A stretch of 64,000 nucleotides of DNA from Phenylobacterium sp. J426 (GCF_024699945.1 NZ_JAJOMY010000001.1:3789001-3853000), one strand, 5' to 3'; counted from the stretch's first letter, positions 17,220 to 27,283 are shown. Numbers and translations are program-made. The notes: a model not told the origin generated them from the sequence alone.

Positions 17220-17306
17220 GTGGTCCGGGCGGAGGATCGCGCGAGCTTTATTGCAAACCGGGGGGCCGCGTCATCCCCACCTGCACACAACGGCGAACCA
17301 GCTACA

Positions 17307-17337
17307 GAAAACGCCCGGCGCGCGGAGCGCCGGGCGT
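17307..17337 (-). terminator. Intrinsic terminator after SH3/glycine-zipper gene
   Basis: An 11-base stem ACGCCCGGCGC / GCGCCGGGCGT with a five-base loop lies at 17311-17337. On the minus strand it is followed by TTTTCTGT (17310 downward), giving a terminator 20 bases after the SH3-domain gene. Confidence 0.85.
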
Positions 17338-17357
17338 CGAATCGCTGGCGTGGAGCC

Positions 17358-17933
17358 CTAGTAGCCGCGAGCGTACCGGCGGCCCTCGGGGCGGACGAAG
17401 TCGTCCCGGACGTAGCCGACGCCGACGCCGCCCTGCCCCACCAGGATCCAGTCCGTCCCGCGGACGTGGGCCAGGGCCTCGAACCGCTCGCCGGCCCGCA
17501 GGCGGCCCACCCGCGCCGAACTGGTGGTGGGCGCCGCCCGGACGTTCACGCCGTCGGTCGCCACGAAGGTCTGGCCGATGCGGCTGTAGGCGGCCGGCGC
17601 GATGTCCGACGACAGGCGATAGCCGCCCCGGGTGTACGTCCCGCGGTTCTCGACGCGGTCCTTCTGCATCTCGCAACCGATGGCCGAGCCCGCGGCCGCC
17701 CCGACGCCGGCGCCGACCACGGTTTCCAGGCCGGGCTGGCGGCCGCCCACCTTGTTGCCGACCAGGCCGCCAACGACGGCGCCAAGCACCGCGCCGACCT
17801 CCTGCTTGCCGCCGGACGCTGAGCAACCGGTGACGCCGGCGCTCGCGGTCGTGGCGCCGCCCAGGGCCAGGACGCCCGCCAGCAGGGCCGCGGCCGCGCC
17901 GCCGCCGATCGAGGTCTTCATCACGTTACGCAT
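17358..17933 (-). CDS. Secreted glycine-zipper plus SH3-type domain protein
   Basis: The 191-residue protein has a signal peptide (ALLAGVLALGGATTASAG). A glycine-zipper segment follows (GAVLGAVVGGLVGNKVGG and VVGAGVGAAAGSAIGC, about residues 47-86), then a bacterial SH3-like domain with DGVNVRAAPTTSSARVGRL and WILVGQGGVGVGYVRDDFV. Two cysteines flank the glycine zipper. Such proteins associate with the envelope and peptidoglycan. It lies between hisD and the UPF0262 gene, which are normally adjacent, and has its own terminator, so it is probably an independently transcribed insertion into the conserved block. Confidence 0.85.
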   Translation of the reverse strand: MRNVMKTSIGGGAAAALLAGVLALGGATTASAGVTGCSASGGKQEVGAVLGAVVGGLVGNKVGGRQPGLETVVGAGVGAAAGSAIGCEMQKDRVENRGTYTRGGYRLSSDIAPAAYSRIGQTFVATDGVNVRAAPTTSSARVGRLRAGERFEALAHVRGTDWILVGQGGVGVGYVRDDFVRPEGRRYARGY

Positions 17934-18041
17934 AGGTCTTCTCCGTCCTTCGCGTTGATCGATGATGCGAAGTTACGAAGCTCTGCCTGAACGGCCTTCG
18001 AGCCGGTTAGACAGCCACTGTTCAGCTTTCCGAACGGCCGT

Positions 18042-19333
18042 TCAGCTTCGGGACGGGGTCAGGCGGATCGAGGCCGAGCGCGCATGCGCCGGCAGGCCTT
18101 CGGCCTCAGCCAAGGCGACGGTCGCGGGGGGCAAGCGCGGCGAACGACCGTGCGTCGCACTTCACGATCGAGGTGCGCTTGAGGAAGTCATAGAGCGAGA
18201 GTCCCGACGAGAAGCGGGCCGCGCGGCTGGTCGGCAGCACATGGTTGGAGCCGGCCACATAGTCGCCGATGGCCTCAGGCGCATAACGACCGAGGAAGAT
18301 CGCGCCGGCGTGACGCACGCGATCGGCCAGGCGCTCGGGGGCCTCGACCGCGAACTCCACGTGCTCGGGGGCGATGAGGTCGACGAGGGCGGGCGCCTCT
18401 TCCAGCGGCGCGATCACCACCGCTCCATGGTCACGCCAGCTGGCGCGTGCATCTTCCCCCGTCGCCAGAGAGGCGAGCTGGGTCTCGATCGCCGCCGTCA
18501 CCGCTTCGGCGAATGTGACATCGTCGGTGATGAGGATGGACTGGGCGGCCGGATCGTGCTCGGCCTGCGACAGCAGGTCAGCGGCGATCCACTGGGGATC
18601 GTTGGCGCCGTCGGCGACGACCACGATCTCGGACGGGCCGGCCAAGGCGTCGATGCCGACCACGCCGTAGACCCGACGCTTGGCGGCGGTGACGAAGGCG
18701 TTGCCGGGGCCCACGATCTTGTCGACCGGGCGGATCGGACCCGCGCCATAGGCCAGCGCAGCGACGGCCTGGGCGCCGCCGACACGCCAGATCTCGGTGA
18801 CCCCCGCGGCCTGGGCGGCCGCGAGCACCGCCGGTTGCAGGCGCCCGGGCGGCGTCACCATGGCGATGCGGCCGACCCCCCGCCGCCGAGGCGGGCACGG
18901 CGTTCATCAGCACGGTCGAGGGGTAGGCGGCCCGGCCGCCGGGCACGTAAACGCCGACGGCGTCCAGGGGCGTCCAGCGCCAGCCGAGTTCGACGCCGGC
19001 GTCGTCGGTGAAGCGCTGGTTCGCCGGGCGTTGGCGCTCATGGTAGCTGCGGATGCGGGCGGCGGCGAAGGCGATGGCCTCGCGCACCTCCGGCGAGCAG
19101 GCCGCGGCGCCCTGGGCGATCTCATCGGCGCTGACCCGGAGGGTCGCCTCCGTGAGTTCGACCCGGTCGAAGTCGCGGGCGAAACGCAGCAACGCCGGCA
19201 AGCCCTCCGCGCGGACGGCGGCCAGCACATCGCGCACAACCGCATCAACCTCTTCCGGCGTCTCGCGGCGCTCGGCCACGAAGGCTGCGAAGACGGCCTG
19301 GAAATCCGGGTCTGTGAAGGTGAAACGGCGCAT
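18042..19333 (-). CDS. hisD: Histidinol dehydrogenase (two probable frameshifts)
   Basis: From ATG 19333 (MRRFTFTDPDFQAVF) the frame carries GVYVPGGRAAYPSTVLMN, the HisD signature. It breaks at a six-C run (18876-18881). The second frame resumes with RIAMVTPPGR and continues through VDKIVGPGNAFV, LAGPSEIVVVAD, LLSQAEHDP and APEHVEFAVE, including the zinc-ligand Gln-x-x-His and catalytic Glu-His. Near the end it breaks again at six G (18126-18131). A third frame restores ATVALAEAEGLPAHARSASI, ending at TGA 18042. The composite of about 430 residues is full length. HisD makes histidine from histidinol with NAD. Losing this gene twice over at homopolymers strongly suggests sequence errors. Confidence 0.95.
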
Positions 19334-19374
19334 GGCGCGCTTCTTAGCGGCCTGCGCGCCGCGAGGCTACGGCG

Positions 19375-19800
19375 TCAGGCCTCGTGGCCGGGGGTGCGCG
19401 GCGTTGGCCAGGGCTCGGAGACGTCCGCCAGCACGGCGTCGACGCACTCCACCTCGGCCCGAAGGTCGCCGCCGCCCGCGAAACTCAGGGTCACGGCCCC
19501 GCCGGGCGCGTCGCCGGGCTCGAACGTCAGCGCAAGCAGCTCCACGACCGCATCGGGGCGGTCGCGGCGAACGTTGCGCGCCTGCACCTTGAGCACGCAG
19601 CCCAGCTGCAAGGCGGCGCGCACGCGCTGACGCGTCCCCGCTTCCCACCGGTAGCGGTTGAAGGCGACCGTCAACAGGCGAGCCTTCGGCTCGAAGCTGA
19701 TGTCACCGATCTTGGCGACGGCGTCCTGCAGGGCCGCGGAGATGATGGCGAGGTCGTCGGCGTCTTGGGCGAGGAGCCGGAGCGGCGCGGCGTCGGCCAT
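19375..19800 (-). CDS. DUF2948 family protein
   Basis: The 141-residue protein starts MADAAPLRLLAQDADDLAII and contains the family's FEPKARLLTVAFNRYRWE and GAVTLSFAGGGDLRAEVECV. DUF2948 is a small alphaproteobacterial family of unknown function, generally encoded between murA and hisD as here. It lies 4 bases after murA and is probably co-transcribed. It is a soluble cytoplasmic protein without a visible catalytic motif. Confidence 0.88.
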   Translation of the reverse strand: MADAAPLRLLAQDADDLAIISAALQDAVAKIGDISFEPKARLLTVAFNRYRWEAGTRQRVRAALQLGCVLKVQARNVRRDRPDAVVELLALTFEPGDAPGGAVTLSFAGGGDLRAEVECVDAVLADVSEPWPTPRTPGHEA

Positions 19801-19803
19801 GGG

Positions 19804-21099
19804 CTACTCCTCCCCTTCCGCCTCGCCGCCGCCCTTCAGGCGTCGGATCTGGGCGCCGCAGGCGCCGAGCTTCTCTTCGAGGCGTTCGAAGCCGCGGTCG
19901 AGGTGGTAGACGCGGTTGACGACGGTTTCGCCGCGCGCCGCCAGGCCGGCGATGACGAGGCTGACGGACGCCCGAAGGTCTGTCGCCATGACCTGGGCGC
20001 CCTGGAGAGCCTCGACGCCACGCACCCTCGCCTCCCCGCCCTGGACGCTGATGTCGGCGCCGAGGCGACGCAGCTCCGGGACGTGCATGAAGCGGTTCTC
20101 GAAGATCGTTTCGCGGATCACGCTCTCGCCGTCCGCCAACGTCATCAGCGCCATGAACTGAGCCTGCAGGTCGGTCGCGAATCCCGGATAGGGATCGGTT
20201 TCCACCTCAACGGCCCGGAGGCGAGAGCCGTTGCGCTTGATGGTCATCCCGTCGTTGTGCGCCGTCACGTCGACGCCAGCCTCGACCATCTTGTCGATCA
20301 GGGCCTGGATGAAATCGCTCCGGGTGCGGGTCAGCCGGACCTCGCCGCCGGCCATGGCCGCGGCGAGCGCATAAGTCCCGGTCTCGATCCGGTCGGGCAG
20401 CACCGCGTGCGTCGCTCCGGACAGGCGGCTGACGCCTTGGATGTGGATCTCCGACGTGCCGGCGCCGGTGATCTTGGCGCCCATCTTGTTCAGGCAGTCG
20501 GCGAGATCTTCGATCTCAGGCTCGCAGGCCGCGTTGCGCACGACCGTCTCGCCCTCCGCTAACGCGGCCGCGAGCAGGGTGTGTTCGGTGGCGCCGACGG
20601 ACACCATGGGAAAGTCGATCTCAGCGCCGCGCAAGCCACGCGGCGCCTGCGCATAGACGTAGCCCTCATGCAGGTCGATCCGCGCGCCGAGGGCCTCCAG
20701 CGCCTGCAGATGAAGATCCACGGGGCGGGCCCCGATGGTGCAGCCGCCCGGCAGCGAGACCTTCGCCTGGCCCGAGCGGGCCAGCAGCGGCCCAAGCACG
20801 TTGAACGAGGCGCGCATCTGGCGGACCAGGTCGTACGGCGCAAAGCCGCTCACGATCTCGCGCGTGGTGAGCACAGTCTCGGAGCCGTCCGGGCCGTCCC
20901 GCTCGACCAGCTCGGCGCCCAGCCGCTGCAGGAGCTTGCCAAGGAAACGGGTGTCCGCGAGACGCGGCATGTTGGTCAGGCGCAGCGGCTCGTCGGTGAG
21001 CAGGCTCGCCGCCATCAGCTTGATGGCCGAGTTCTTGGCGCCGCTGATCGGGATTTCGCCCTCCAGCCGCGCGCCGCCGGTGATGGCGATGCGGTCCAA
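19804..21099 (-). CDS. murA: UDP-N-acetylglucosamine 1-carboxyvinyltransferase
   Basis: The 431-residue enzyme most likely starts at TTG 21099, giving [20 protein letters not shown], preceded by AAGGA at a good distance; a longer frame to 21336 has no family match. K22-N23 in GAKNSAIK and the fosfomycin-target Cys at about residue 120 in [16 protein letters not shown] are present, so the enzyme should be of the fosfomycin-sensitive type. [21 protein letters not shown] and [13 protein letters not shown] are further MurA hallmarks. It transfers enolpyruvate from PEP to UDP-GlcNAc, the first step of peptidoglycan synthesis, in the cytoplasm. It heads the housekeeping block with DUF2948 and hisD behind it. 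Confidence 0.96.
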   Translation of the reverse strand: MDRIAITGGARLEGEIPISGAKNSAIKLMAASLLTDEPLRLTNMPRLADTRFLGKLLQRLGAELVERDGPDGSETVLTTREIVSGFAPYDLVRQMRASFNVLGPLLARSGQAKVSLPGGCTIGARPVDLHLQALEALGARIDLHEGYVYAQAPRGLRGAEIDFPMVSVGATEHTLLAAALAEGETVVRNAACEPEIEDLADCLNKMGAKITGAGTSEIHIQGVSRLSGATHAVLPDRIETGTYALAAAMAGGEVRLTRTRSDFIQALIDKMVEAGVDVTAHNDGMTIKRNGSRLRAVEVETDPYPGFATDLQAQFMALMTLADGESVIRETIFENRFMHVPELRRLGADISVQGGEARVRGVEALQGAQVMATDLRASVSLVIAGLAARGETVVNRVYHLDRGFERLEEKLGACGAQIRRLKGGGEAEGEE

Positions 21100-21185
21100 T
21101 CCAAATCCTTCGCAAGCGCAGGGCCGCGCGAAGCCGCGGTCGCCCTGCGCGATATCTAACGTGCGCGCCGAACCGCGCAATGGCC

Positions 21186-21332
21186 TCAGTCGGTGGTCGA
21201 CGGCTTCGCCGGAGGCCCTACGGCCGATCGAGCCTTGGCCTTGCGGCGCCGGAGATTCGCGCGCAGCGCCGCCGCCAGCTTGGTTTCCCGCGCGTCGGGC
21301 GTCGCCTTCCCGTTGTGATCCTTGGGCTCCAT
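21186..21332 (-). CDS. Small basic hypothetical protein upstream of murA
   Basis: A 48-residue frame starts [20 protein letters not shown] and continues [15 protein letters not shown]. The first half is polar, the second strongly basic and helical. I do not recognise a named family. The composition (Glu, Lys, Asn, His early) is unlike the Pro/Arg-rich spurious frames of this GC-rich DNA. It lies 86 bases upstream of murA on the same strand. Function unknown. Confidence 0.6.
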   Translation of the reverse strand: MEPKDHNGKATPDARETKLAAALRANLRRRKAKARSAVGPPAKPSTTD

Positions 21333-21431
21333 GCACGAGGGGTGCGGCGCGACGTCAGGCCCGTCAAGCCGCGTGGCCTTCTTTTTTAGGGCTTCACGCG
21401 ACCCGTTCGGCCCGGTATAGCGCCCGCCTTC

Positions 21432-21506
<75 letters not shown>

Positions 21507-21507
21507 C

Positions 21508-21540
21508 GTTCCCCCAAGCCTTGCAAGGGCTTGGGGGAAC
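21508..21540 (+). terminator. Strong hairpin behind tRNA-Thr
   Basis: A perfect 13-base inverted repeat GTTCCCCCAAGCC / GGCTTGGGGGAAC with a 7-base loop starts two bases after the tRNA CCA. No T run follows on the plus strand (ATCATCATCCCCC), so it may be a terminator of imperfect type or a 3' processing/stability hairpin of the tRNA precursor. Confidence 0.6.
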
Positions 21541-21851
21541 ATCATCATCCCCCGTGCACAATCGAAAATCGTTCGAAATCGCATAGCAAGCGCGCGAGCA
21601 CGTCGAATCGCGCGCCCGTGCGGAGCACCATCGGACCGATGGTCTTGCGAATTCTTGGCGAATCTTGGGGACCGGCGCCCCCGTCCACGGCGCCGAACGG
21701 CGCGGCGCCTGGGGTTTGAAGCTCCGCAACCGCGCCAGCGAACGGGCCCGCCTAGACGCGCCCTCGTCAGGCCGAGGCAGGAACAACGGTCTTCGCCCCG
21801 CAAGCCTGAGGCCTGCGCGAACCACCGCGCGCTTACACCGTTCAGCTTGCC
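21541..21851. other. Intergenic region without recognisable gene
   Basis: The 311 bases between the tRNA-Thr hairpin and the VTT-domain gene show only Arg/Pro-rich spurious frames on both strands. The downstream promoter is presumably near 21800-21840. Confidence 0.4.
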
Positions 21852-22610
21852 GTGAGCTCCACCGCAAAGCCCCGGCGCGCCTTGAAGCGCCCGTCCGCGC
21901 CGCGTCCCAGCCGGGGATGGGCGGTCCGAGCCTTAGTCGTGGCGGCGGCGGTCGCCCTCGCCGCCGCCCTCTGGTGGATCGGAGCGCTGGACGCCCTGAG
22001 CCTGGAGAAGCTGGCCGAGACCCGCGAGTGGGCGCACCTGCGCTACGAGGCCCACCCCACATGGATCCTCATGGGGTTCGTCGCCGCCTACGGAGTGCTG
22101 GCCGGGCTGGGCCTGCCCGTAGCGCTTGCGCTCACGTTGTTGGCGGGCGCCGTCTTCGGCGCGATGCTGGGCGGCGTCGCCGTCGTAGCCGCCTCGACCC
22201 TGGCTGCACTCCTGGGCCACGGCCTCGCGCGGTCGGTCCTCCTCGGCTTGGCGCCCAGCAGCGCACGAAAGCACCCGGGCGTGGCCCGGTTTGTCCGGGT
22301 CGCCGCCAGGCAGCCGTTCCTCATCGTGCTCAGCGCGCGCTTGACGCCGGTGCTACCGTTCAACGCCGTCAACGTGGCGGCCGGCATGGCGTCGGTCCCG
22401 CTTTGGCCCTACGCGGGTGCGACCTTGTTGGGGGCAATCCCGACGTCCCTCATATTCACAACCCTCGGCGCCGGTCTTGGGGAGATACTTGCAGACGAAA
22501 CGTCAATCGCCGCAGCCGTCCGGAGTCCATCGGTCTGGGGTCCCGTTCTCGTCCTCGCCCTGCTATCGACGACCGCGACCATCGTGCGTCTCAGGCAAAG
22601 CCGGGCTTGA
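21852..22610 (+). CDS. TVP38/TMEM64 (VTT-domain) family membrane protein
   Basis: The 252-residue protein begins at GTG 21852 with a basic N-terminus followed by a membrane segment (WAVRALVVAAAVALAAALWW). The VTT core is recognisable: LPVALALTLLAGAVFGAMLGG and the conserved SARLTPVLPFNAVNVAAGM followed by GATLLGAIPTSLIFTTLG. Family members (DedA/TMEM64-like) are inner-membrane proteins implicated in lipid transport or membrane homeostasis. There are five or six hydrophobic segments. It stands alone on the plus strand. An in-frame ATG is absent near the start, so GTG initiation is the best choice. Confidence 0.86.
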   Translation: MSSTAKPRRALKRPSAPRPSRGWAVRALVVAAAVALAAALWWIGALDALSLEKLAETREWAHLRYEAHPTWILMGFVAAYGVLAGLGLPVALALTLLAGAVFGAMLGGVAVVAASTLAALLGHGLARSVLLGLAPSSARKHPGVARFVRVAARQPFLIVLSARLTPVLPFNAVNVAAGMASVPLWPYAGATLLGAIPTSLIFTTLGAGLGEILADETSIAAAVRSPSVWGPVLVLALLSTTATIVRLRQSRA

Positions 22611-23024
22611 TCCCGCCGCGCAGCGGGCGGTCGCTGGCCCTGTCGGGAAGGACCGGGACCTAAGGTGCTGCGTCGACGCTTGTCGCGCCTTGGGCAGGCG
22701 TCAGGCCGACGGGCGGCGGATATGGCCTTTCCGGCGACCTCGCTCTTGAACAGCAGCTTCGTTCCCCCACTAAACCAGCACCGACTATTCGGACGACCTC
22801 ACCGCCCCGTCCTTCAGCCGAGGCCTGCTTCTGAACATGCTCGCCAAATTCTGACGGGCGCCGAGACTACCCGATTTGTGGGTCGGGCGGATCGGATGCT
22901 GAACAACCAACAAACGTCCCTGTTGCATTGCGCTCCACGAAGCCGCCCCAGGCTGGGTCCAGCCTGGGCTCGCGCCCCGACCCTTCCGAGCGGCCTCGCG
23001 CCCCCGGTGCGCGCCACAACCGGC
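22611..23024. other. Intergenic region without recognisable gene
   Basis: These 414 bases contain no open frame with plausible composition, no tRNA and no strong hairpin that I can see. Confidence 0.4.
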
Positions 23025-23225
23025 TCAGGTTGCAGCCTCGGGCGTCGTCGCCTCCACCCGCGCCGCTAACGCTTGCAGGGTGAACACCCCGGCTGCGCCG
23101 ACGATCGTCACCTTGCGCCAGCCGTCGGCCGCCAGTTCGCGGCCGCAGGCGAGGGTCTGGGCGGGAGACGCGCGGTGGGTGGCGAAGGCGATGGGGCCGC
23201 GTTGGGCGCTGATCGTGTAGCTCAT
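23025..23225 (-). CDS. Small hypothetical protein, 66 residues
   Basis: The protein begins MSYTISAQRGPIAFATHRAS and continues TLACGRELAADGWRKVTIV. Alternating beta-strand-like and helical stretches and balanced composition suggest a real small globular protein. I do not recognise a family and see no signal peptide. It stands alone on the minus strand. Confidence 0.55.
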   Translation of the reverse strand: MSYTISAQRGPIAFATHRASPAQTLACGRELAADGWRKVTIVGAAGVFTLQALAARVEATTPEAAT

Positions 23226-23511
23226 GGGCGGGAGACATCGACCGTCGTCGCCAACGGAGCCTTACCGGCTCCTCAGATCGGGTAATCGGACCTGGGAGAA
23301 CCCCGCAAACAGCGGTTCTACGGAGTTCCCCCAGCCGACTCGCCTGCCAGAAAACCCTTGCAGCCGCTGTTGGCCAACGGCGGACGCCTTCCTGCCAGTA
23401 TGTCGCCGAGCCTGTCAGCCCCGGCGCCGCGCGGCGGGTGCCCCGGTCCCTAGCCCCCGCGCAGGACCGGGCCATCACCGGGTGCGGCCACGCCTCTAAA
23501 ACCGATGCGAC

Positions 23512-23703
23512 CTAACGGAGCGAAGCCTTGGCGCGTACGCGGGCGAGCACGGTGTTGGCGAGCAGGGTCCAGCCGAAAGCCTGCTCGAGCAGCGCCTCGC
23601 GCAGGGGGCCGTGGCCGTGCGCATAGCCCAGCTTCCGCAGGCTGGACGCCATGCCGAAATAGACGTGCGCCGTCTGGCGCGGCTCCCTCGAACCCGTCCT
23701 CAT
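23512..23703 (-). CDS. Possible small hypothetical protein, 63 residues
   Basis: The frame reads MRTGSREPRQTAHVYFGMAS, then SLRKLGYAHGHGPLREALLE and AFGWTLLANTVLARVRAKA. The presence of Tyr, His, Phe and a helical C-terminal half makes it better than the surrounding spurious frames, but there is no clear ribosome site or family. Treat as a weak prediction. Confidence 0.3.
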   Translation of the reverse strand: MRTGSREPRQTAHVYFGMASSLRKLGYAHGHGPLREALLEQAFGWTLLANTVLARVRAKASLR

Positions 23704-24509
23704 ACGCGCAATCCGCTCCCCTCAACCCCGATAGCGGCGCCGCGCCTCGAGAGGAAGCGCCGCCCGCGAAGTCGCGGCCCGGAACAGGTGTCGGAAGGTC
23801 CAGTTTGTCCTGGCCCTGGCGGGGTGCGGGCGCCGTCTTGCAGACTAGCCACCCGGTCGTGGGGACGACGTGAGCCCGCTGGCGCCGAACTGGCCCCTCG
23901 GTCACCGCCGCTAAGTCTTCAAGCCAGGGATCCGACCGGCAAGGCCATCCAGCTTAAGCTCGTCAAAGGTCGCGTGACGGAATAGCGCCGCGGCCTCGCC
24001 CCGAGAGGCAGCTGACGCTTACCGTTGCTGTTCGGCGGTCGCCGCAGAGCCGCCCGGGACGCGGGTCGGTCTCCACGTTTGGCCGCCCCGCCCAGAGCCA
24101 CGGCCGCGACCTTCGCGCCAATTCACTGTCGGCGCTCAAGGTGCTCGGCGGAAACGACATCGCGAGACCGCGAGGTCTCCTGCGAGTGACCATGCGGCCT
24201 GGAGGCCGGCTTCCCTCGCCAGCCGCCGTTGGAGCGGTCTGAGCCAGCACTTCGCCAGAGCATCGCTTCGGACGGCGCCCTGCACGCCCGCCGCCGCTGG
24301 GAGCCGAGGGCGCGTCCGGCGGACCTTCGAACGCTCCCGCCGAGGCAAACCGCCTCGCCGGCATCAGGATCTGCGGCCCTGCAGCGGGCACGGCGCAGCT
24401 CGATCCCCTCTGAGGGGCTGGGGCTGCGCGCCGGGTCGATCCTCGCTCCGCACGGCAGGAACCCTCAAGCGGGCGCCGCATTGGCGTTTGCACTCACCCG
24501 GAGCCCTGA
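23704..24509. other. Long non-coding stretch upstream of the MgtC gene
   Basis: About 800 bases without a credible gene on either strand; all frames are Arg/Pro/Gly-rich. It may hold the MgtC promoter and leader. I searched by eye for known magnesium-sensor folds and could not identify one. Decayed genes beyond recognition are equally possible. Confidence 0.4.
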
Positions 24510-25193
24510 ATGGACCTGTTCGACCCTGATCTGCTGTGGCCTATCGCGGGCGCCATTCTCGCCGGCGGAATCATCGGCATCGAGCGCGAATACCGGTCGA
24601 GCCCGGCGGGTTTCCGGACGCACATCCTGGTCTGCCTGTCTTCGGCGCTACTCATGCTGGCGGCGGTCCACCAGGTGCGCTGGCTCACCGACACGCCGCA
24701 CGACATCATCCGCATCGATCCGGTCCGGATGGCCCACGGCGTGCTGACCGGCATTGGCTTCCTCTGCGGCGGGGTCATCTTCCGCGAGGGCTTCACGGTG
24801 CGGGGCCTCACGACCGCGGCCTCGCTCTGGACCACATCGGCGCTGGGGGTCCTCTTTGGCGTCGGCTTCTACGCCCTGGCGATCGCCGGCGGCGCGGCGA
24901 CTCTGCTCGTCCTGGCCGCGGTCGCGCTAACGGAGCGGCTGCTGCCGCAGCGCCGCTACGCCGACCTCAAGATCCGATACAGCCGGCAGGCGCCGGTCAG
25001 CCGGCGCGCCTTCTGCGATCTGCTGGCCGCGCACCGACTGAAGACGGCCGCCGTGAACCAGGCGATACAGGGCGACACCCTAGAATACAGCGCGACCGTC
25101 GAAGGGTTCAGCGACGCCGCCGAAGCGCTGCTCGAGGCGCTGCGCCGGGATCCGGAGGTGATCGGCTTCGAGTGTCAGCCCCACAAGGCATGA
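24510..25193 (+). CDS. MgtC/SapB family membrane protein
   Basis: The 227-residue protein has the MgtC N-terminal membrane domain: LAGGIIGIEREYRSSPAGFRT (residues 17-37), with the conserved Glu-Arg-Glu, then LVCLSSALLML and GIGFLCGGVIFREGFTVRGLTTAASLW (about residues 85-111), the most conserved part. The C-terminal cytoplasmic domain is ACT-like (KIRYSRQAPVSRRAFCDLL). MgtC proteins support growth at low magnesium and modulate membrane ATPase activity in several bacteria. The start ATG 24510 follows GGAGCCC. It is monocistronic and preceded by a long non-coding stretch. Confidence 0.92.
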   Translation: MDLFDPDLLWPIAGAILAGGIIGIEREYRSSPAGFRTHILVCLSSALLMLAAVHQVRWLTDTPHDIIRIDPVRMAHGVLTGIGFLCGGVIFREGFTVRGLTTAASLWTTSALGVLFGVGFYALAIAGGAATLLVLAAVALTERLLPQRRYADLKIRYSRQAPVSRRAFCDLLAAHRLKTAAVNQAIQGDTLEYSATVEGFSDAAEALLEALRRDPEVIGFECQPHKA

Positions 25194-25309
25194 CGGCGAC
25201 CGTCGCCGCAGCAGCGCCAGCGCCGAGCCAGCCCGAGCCGCCGCGCCTTCCGCTGCGGCGGCCTGGACATCTGGTCGGCGGCCGAGCCACGGTTCGTCTC
25301 GCGGGGTTG

Positions 25310-26102
25310 CTAAGCGCCGACGTTGAAAGCCGCCAGCACCGCGTCACGGTACTTTCGCCCCACCGGCGTCTGCTGCCCCCCTTCGAGTTCGAGCACGGGC
25401 GCCGAGAAGCGCCCTCGCAGGACCGCGCGAACCTTGTCCTTGCGCACGATCACCGACCGGTGCACCCGCAGAAACGCCTCCCGGTCCAGGGCCTTCTCCA
25501 TTTCGCCGAGCAGCGCGCTGACGAGATGCGTCTGGCTCGTCGTATGAACCCGCACGAAATCGCGTTCCGCCTCCAGCCAGCGGATCTCCGCAAGCGCCAG
25601 CCGGCGTTTGTCGCTGCCGATCTTCACCCAGACGCAAGGCTCCGCGGCCGAAAGCGCGCGGCTCTCGAGCCGCGCCAGCCGGGACTGCAGCTCCGCAAGC
25701 CGTTCGCCAGCCCGCCGGCCTTCGACGGTCTGGCGCGCCTGGTCCAGCGCGGCCGCGAGCCTCGCTCGAGCGACCGGCTTGACCACGAAGTCGGTCGCCC
25801 GCAGCTCGAAAGCCTTCACTGCGTGGTCCTGGAAGGCGGTCACGAAGACGATCGCCGGGGTGACGCCGGGAGGTAGCGCCTTGAGCACCGCGAAACCGTC
25901 GACGCCGGGCATCTCGACGTCGAGCAGCAGCACGTCCGGGCGTAACGTCTCCAGCAGACGAAGCGCCTCCCGGCCGCCATCGGCCTCGCCGGCGATCTCC
26001 ACATCCGAACGACCGCCCAGCATCTGGACGATCCGACGGCGGGCCAGCGGCTCGTCGTCGACGATCAGCAGCCGCAGGGGGGGATTTTTCGGCGCCAGGC
26101 AT
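25310..26102 (-). CDS. LytTR-type response regulator (probable frameshift at 26077-26083)
   Basis: The start ATG 26102 gives MPGAEKSPP; then at a run of seven G (plus strand) the frame must shift to read LRLLIVDDEPLARRRIVQML, the normal receiver start with its acidic pair. The receiver continues with DVLLLDVEMPGVDGF (phosphoacceptor Asp) and VFVTAF...VKP. A LytTR DNA-binding domain follows: IRWLEAERDFVRVHT, REAFLRVHRSVIV and GRKYRDAVLAAF. About 264 residues in total, standard for LytTR/AgrA regulators. It is divergent from the LytS-like kinase at 26211, with which it forms a two-component pair. Confidence 0.92.
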
Positions 26103-26210
26103 CTAACGTTTGTCGATCAAGGCGCCACGCCTGTCCAATGCCGATCGCTTCGCCGCGCGCGAGCGATCAACTTGCGGCGGCGGGCTTCGCCCGACTTTCA
26201 GGGGGCTTCG

Positions 26211-27283
26211 TTGAACAGCATCGGCCACCGGCGCGGGACCGTCGCGACCGACCGCCTCCATCGGGGCGCGCTCATCCTCATCGTGGTGTTCTGCACGATC
26301 CACTTCGTGATCATGGTGGTCCGGGCCCATCTGAACCACGCCTCGGGCGAACCTGGCTTCCACGATCCGATGCAGGCGCTTCCGCGCCGCTTCCTGTTCG
26401 CGCTGTTCGGCGCCGCCATGTGCGGGGTGATCTACCTCGGACTGCGGCCGCTGCGGCGCAGCCCGTTCTCGCGTCAGGCGACGGTCGGCGCGACCCTCGC
26501 CCTCCTTGTGGCCTGCATCCAGGCGGCGGGGAACGCCATGCTCTTCAATCGGGGGAGCTGAACTGGCTGCCGAACTTCCTCTACGCAGCCATGTACTGGT
26601 TTTGGTTCTTCCTCTCCTGGACCACAGCCTACCTCGCGCTCTCGTACAGCATCACCGTCCAGGAGCAGGAACGGCATGCCGCCGCTCTGGCGGTCCAGGC
26701 GCAGGAAGCCCAGGTCCGCGCGCTGCGGTACCAGATCAACCCCCACTTCCTGTTCAACACCCTCAACGCCATCGCCGCCCTTGTCCGCGATGCGCCGGAT
26801 CGCGCCGAGGAGATGGTGATCCAGCTTTCCGACTTCTTCCGGCGCAGCCTGGCGGTCGATCCCAGGGAGGACGTGACCCTCGCGGGAGAGGTCGACCTGC
26901 AGCGGCTGTATCTCGAGATCGAGCGCACGCGCTTCCCCGAGCGCCTGCGGTTCGAGGTGGCGCTGACGGACGGGAGCGCCGAGGCGCGCGTGCCCGCCTT
27001 GCTGCTCCAGCCGCTGGTGGAGAACGCAGTCAAGCACGGCGTGGCGAGGTCGGAAGCCCCGAGCTGCATCCGCATCCGCGCGCGCCTGGACGGCCCTGAC
27101 GTTGAGATCGTGGTGGAGGACGACGCTCAGGCGACCGGCGGTCCCGCCAAGGGGGAGTCGGTCGGCCTGCGCAATGTCCGCCACCGGTTGCGTTCACGAT
27201 CTGGGGACGCCGCCACGCTGGACACCGAGGATCTGCCGCAAGGGGGATTCCGCAACATCCTGCGCATTCCGCTCCGTCGTTGA
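26211..27283 (+). CDS. LytS/YehU-like sensor histidine kinase (probable frameshift at 26551-26555)
   Basis: The N-terminal frame, best started at TTG 26211 behind TCAGGGGG, gives three membrane segments (GALILIVVFCTIHFVIMVV; FLFALFGAAMCGVIYLGL; VGATLALLVACIQAAGNAML). At five G in a row the frame changes and continues with a fourth (FLYAAMYWFWFFLSWTTAYL). The kinase core follows with the phosphoacceptor box QINPHFLFNTLNAI (His kinase family PF06580), LLLQPLVENAVKHG (N box) and GESVGLRNVRHRL (G box). Total about 357 residues. It is divergent from the LytTR regulator and upstream of a TonB receptor and redoxin, which may be its targets. The signal is unknown. Confidence 0.9.

Noticed and set aside
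18032..18043. Palindrome GAACGGCCGTTC at the end of hisD
   Set aside because: Too short and without a T tract to be called a terminator, and not upstream of a gene start; probably chance in GC-rich DNA.
23704..24509. Magnesium riboswitch in front of MgtC
   Set aside because: I looked for M-box-like conserved segments and saw none; only absence of genes can be stated.
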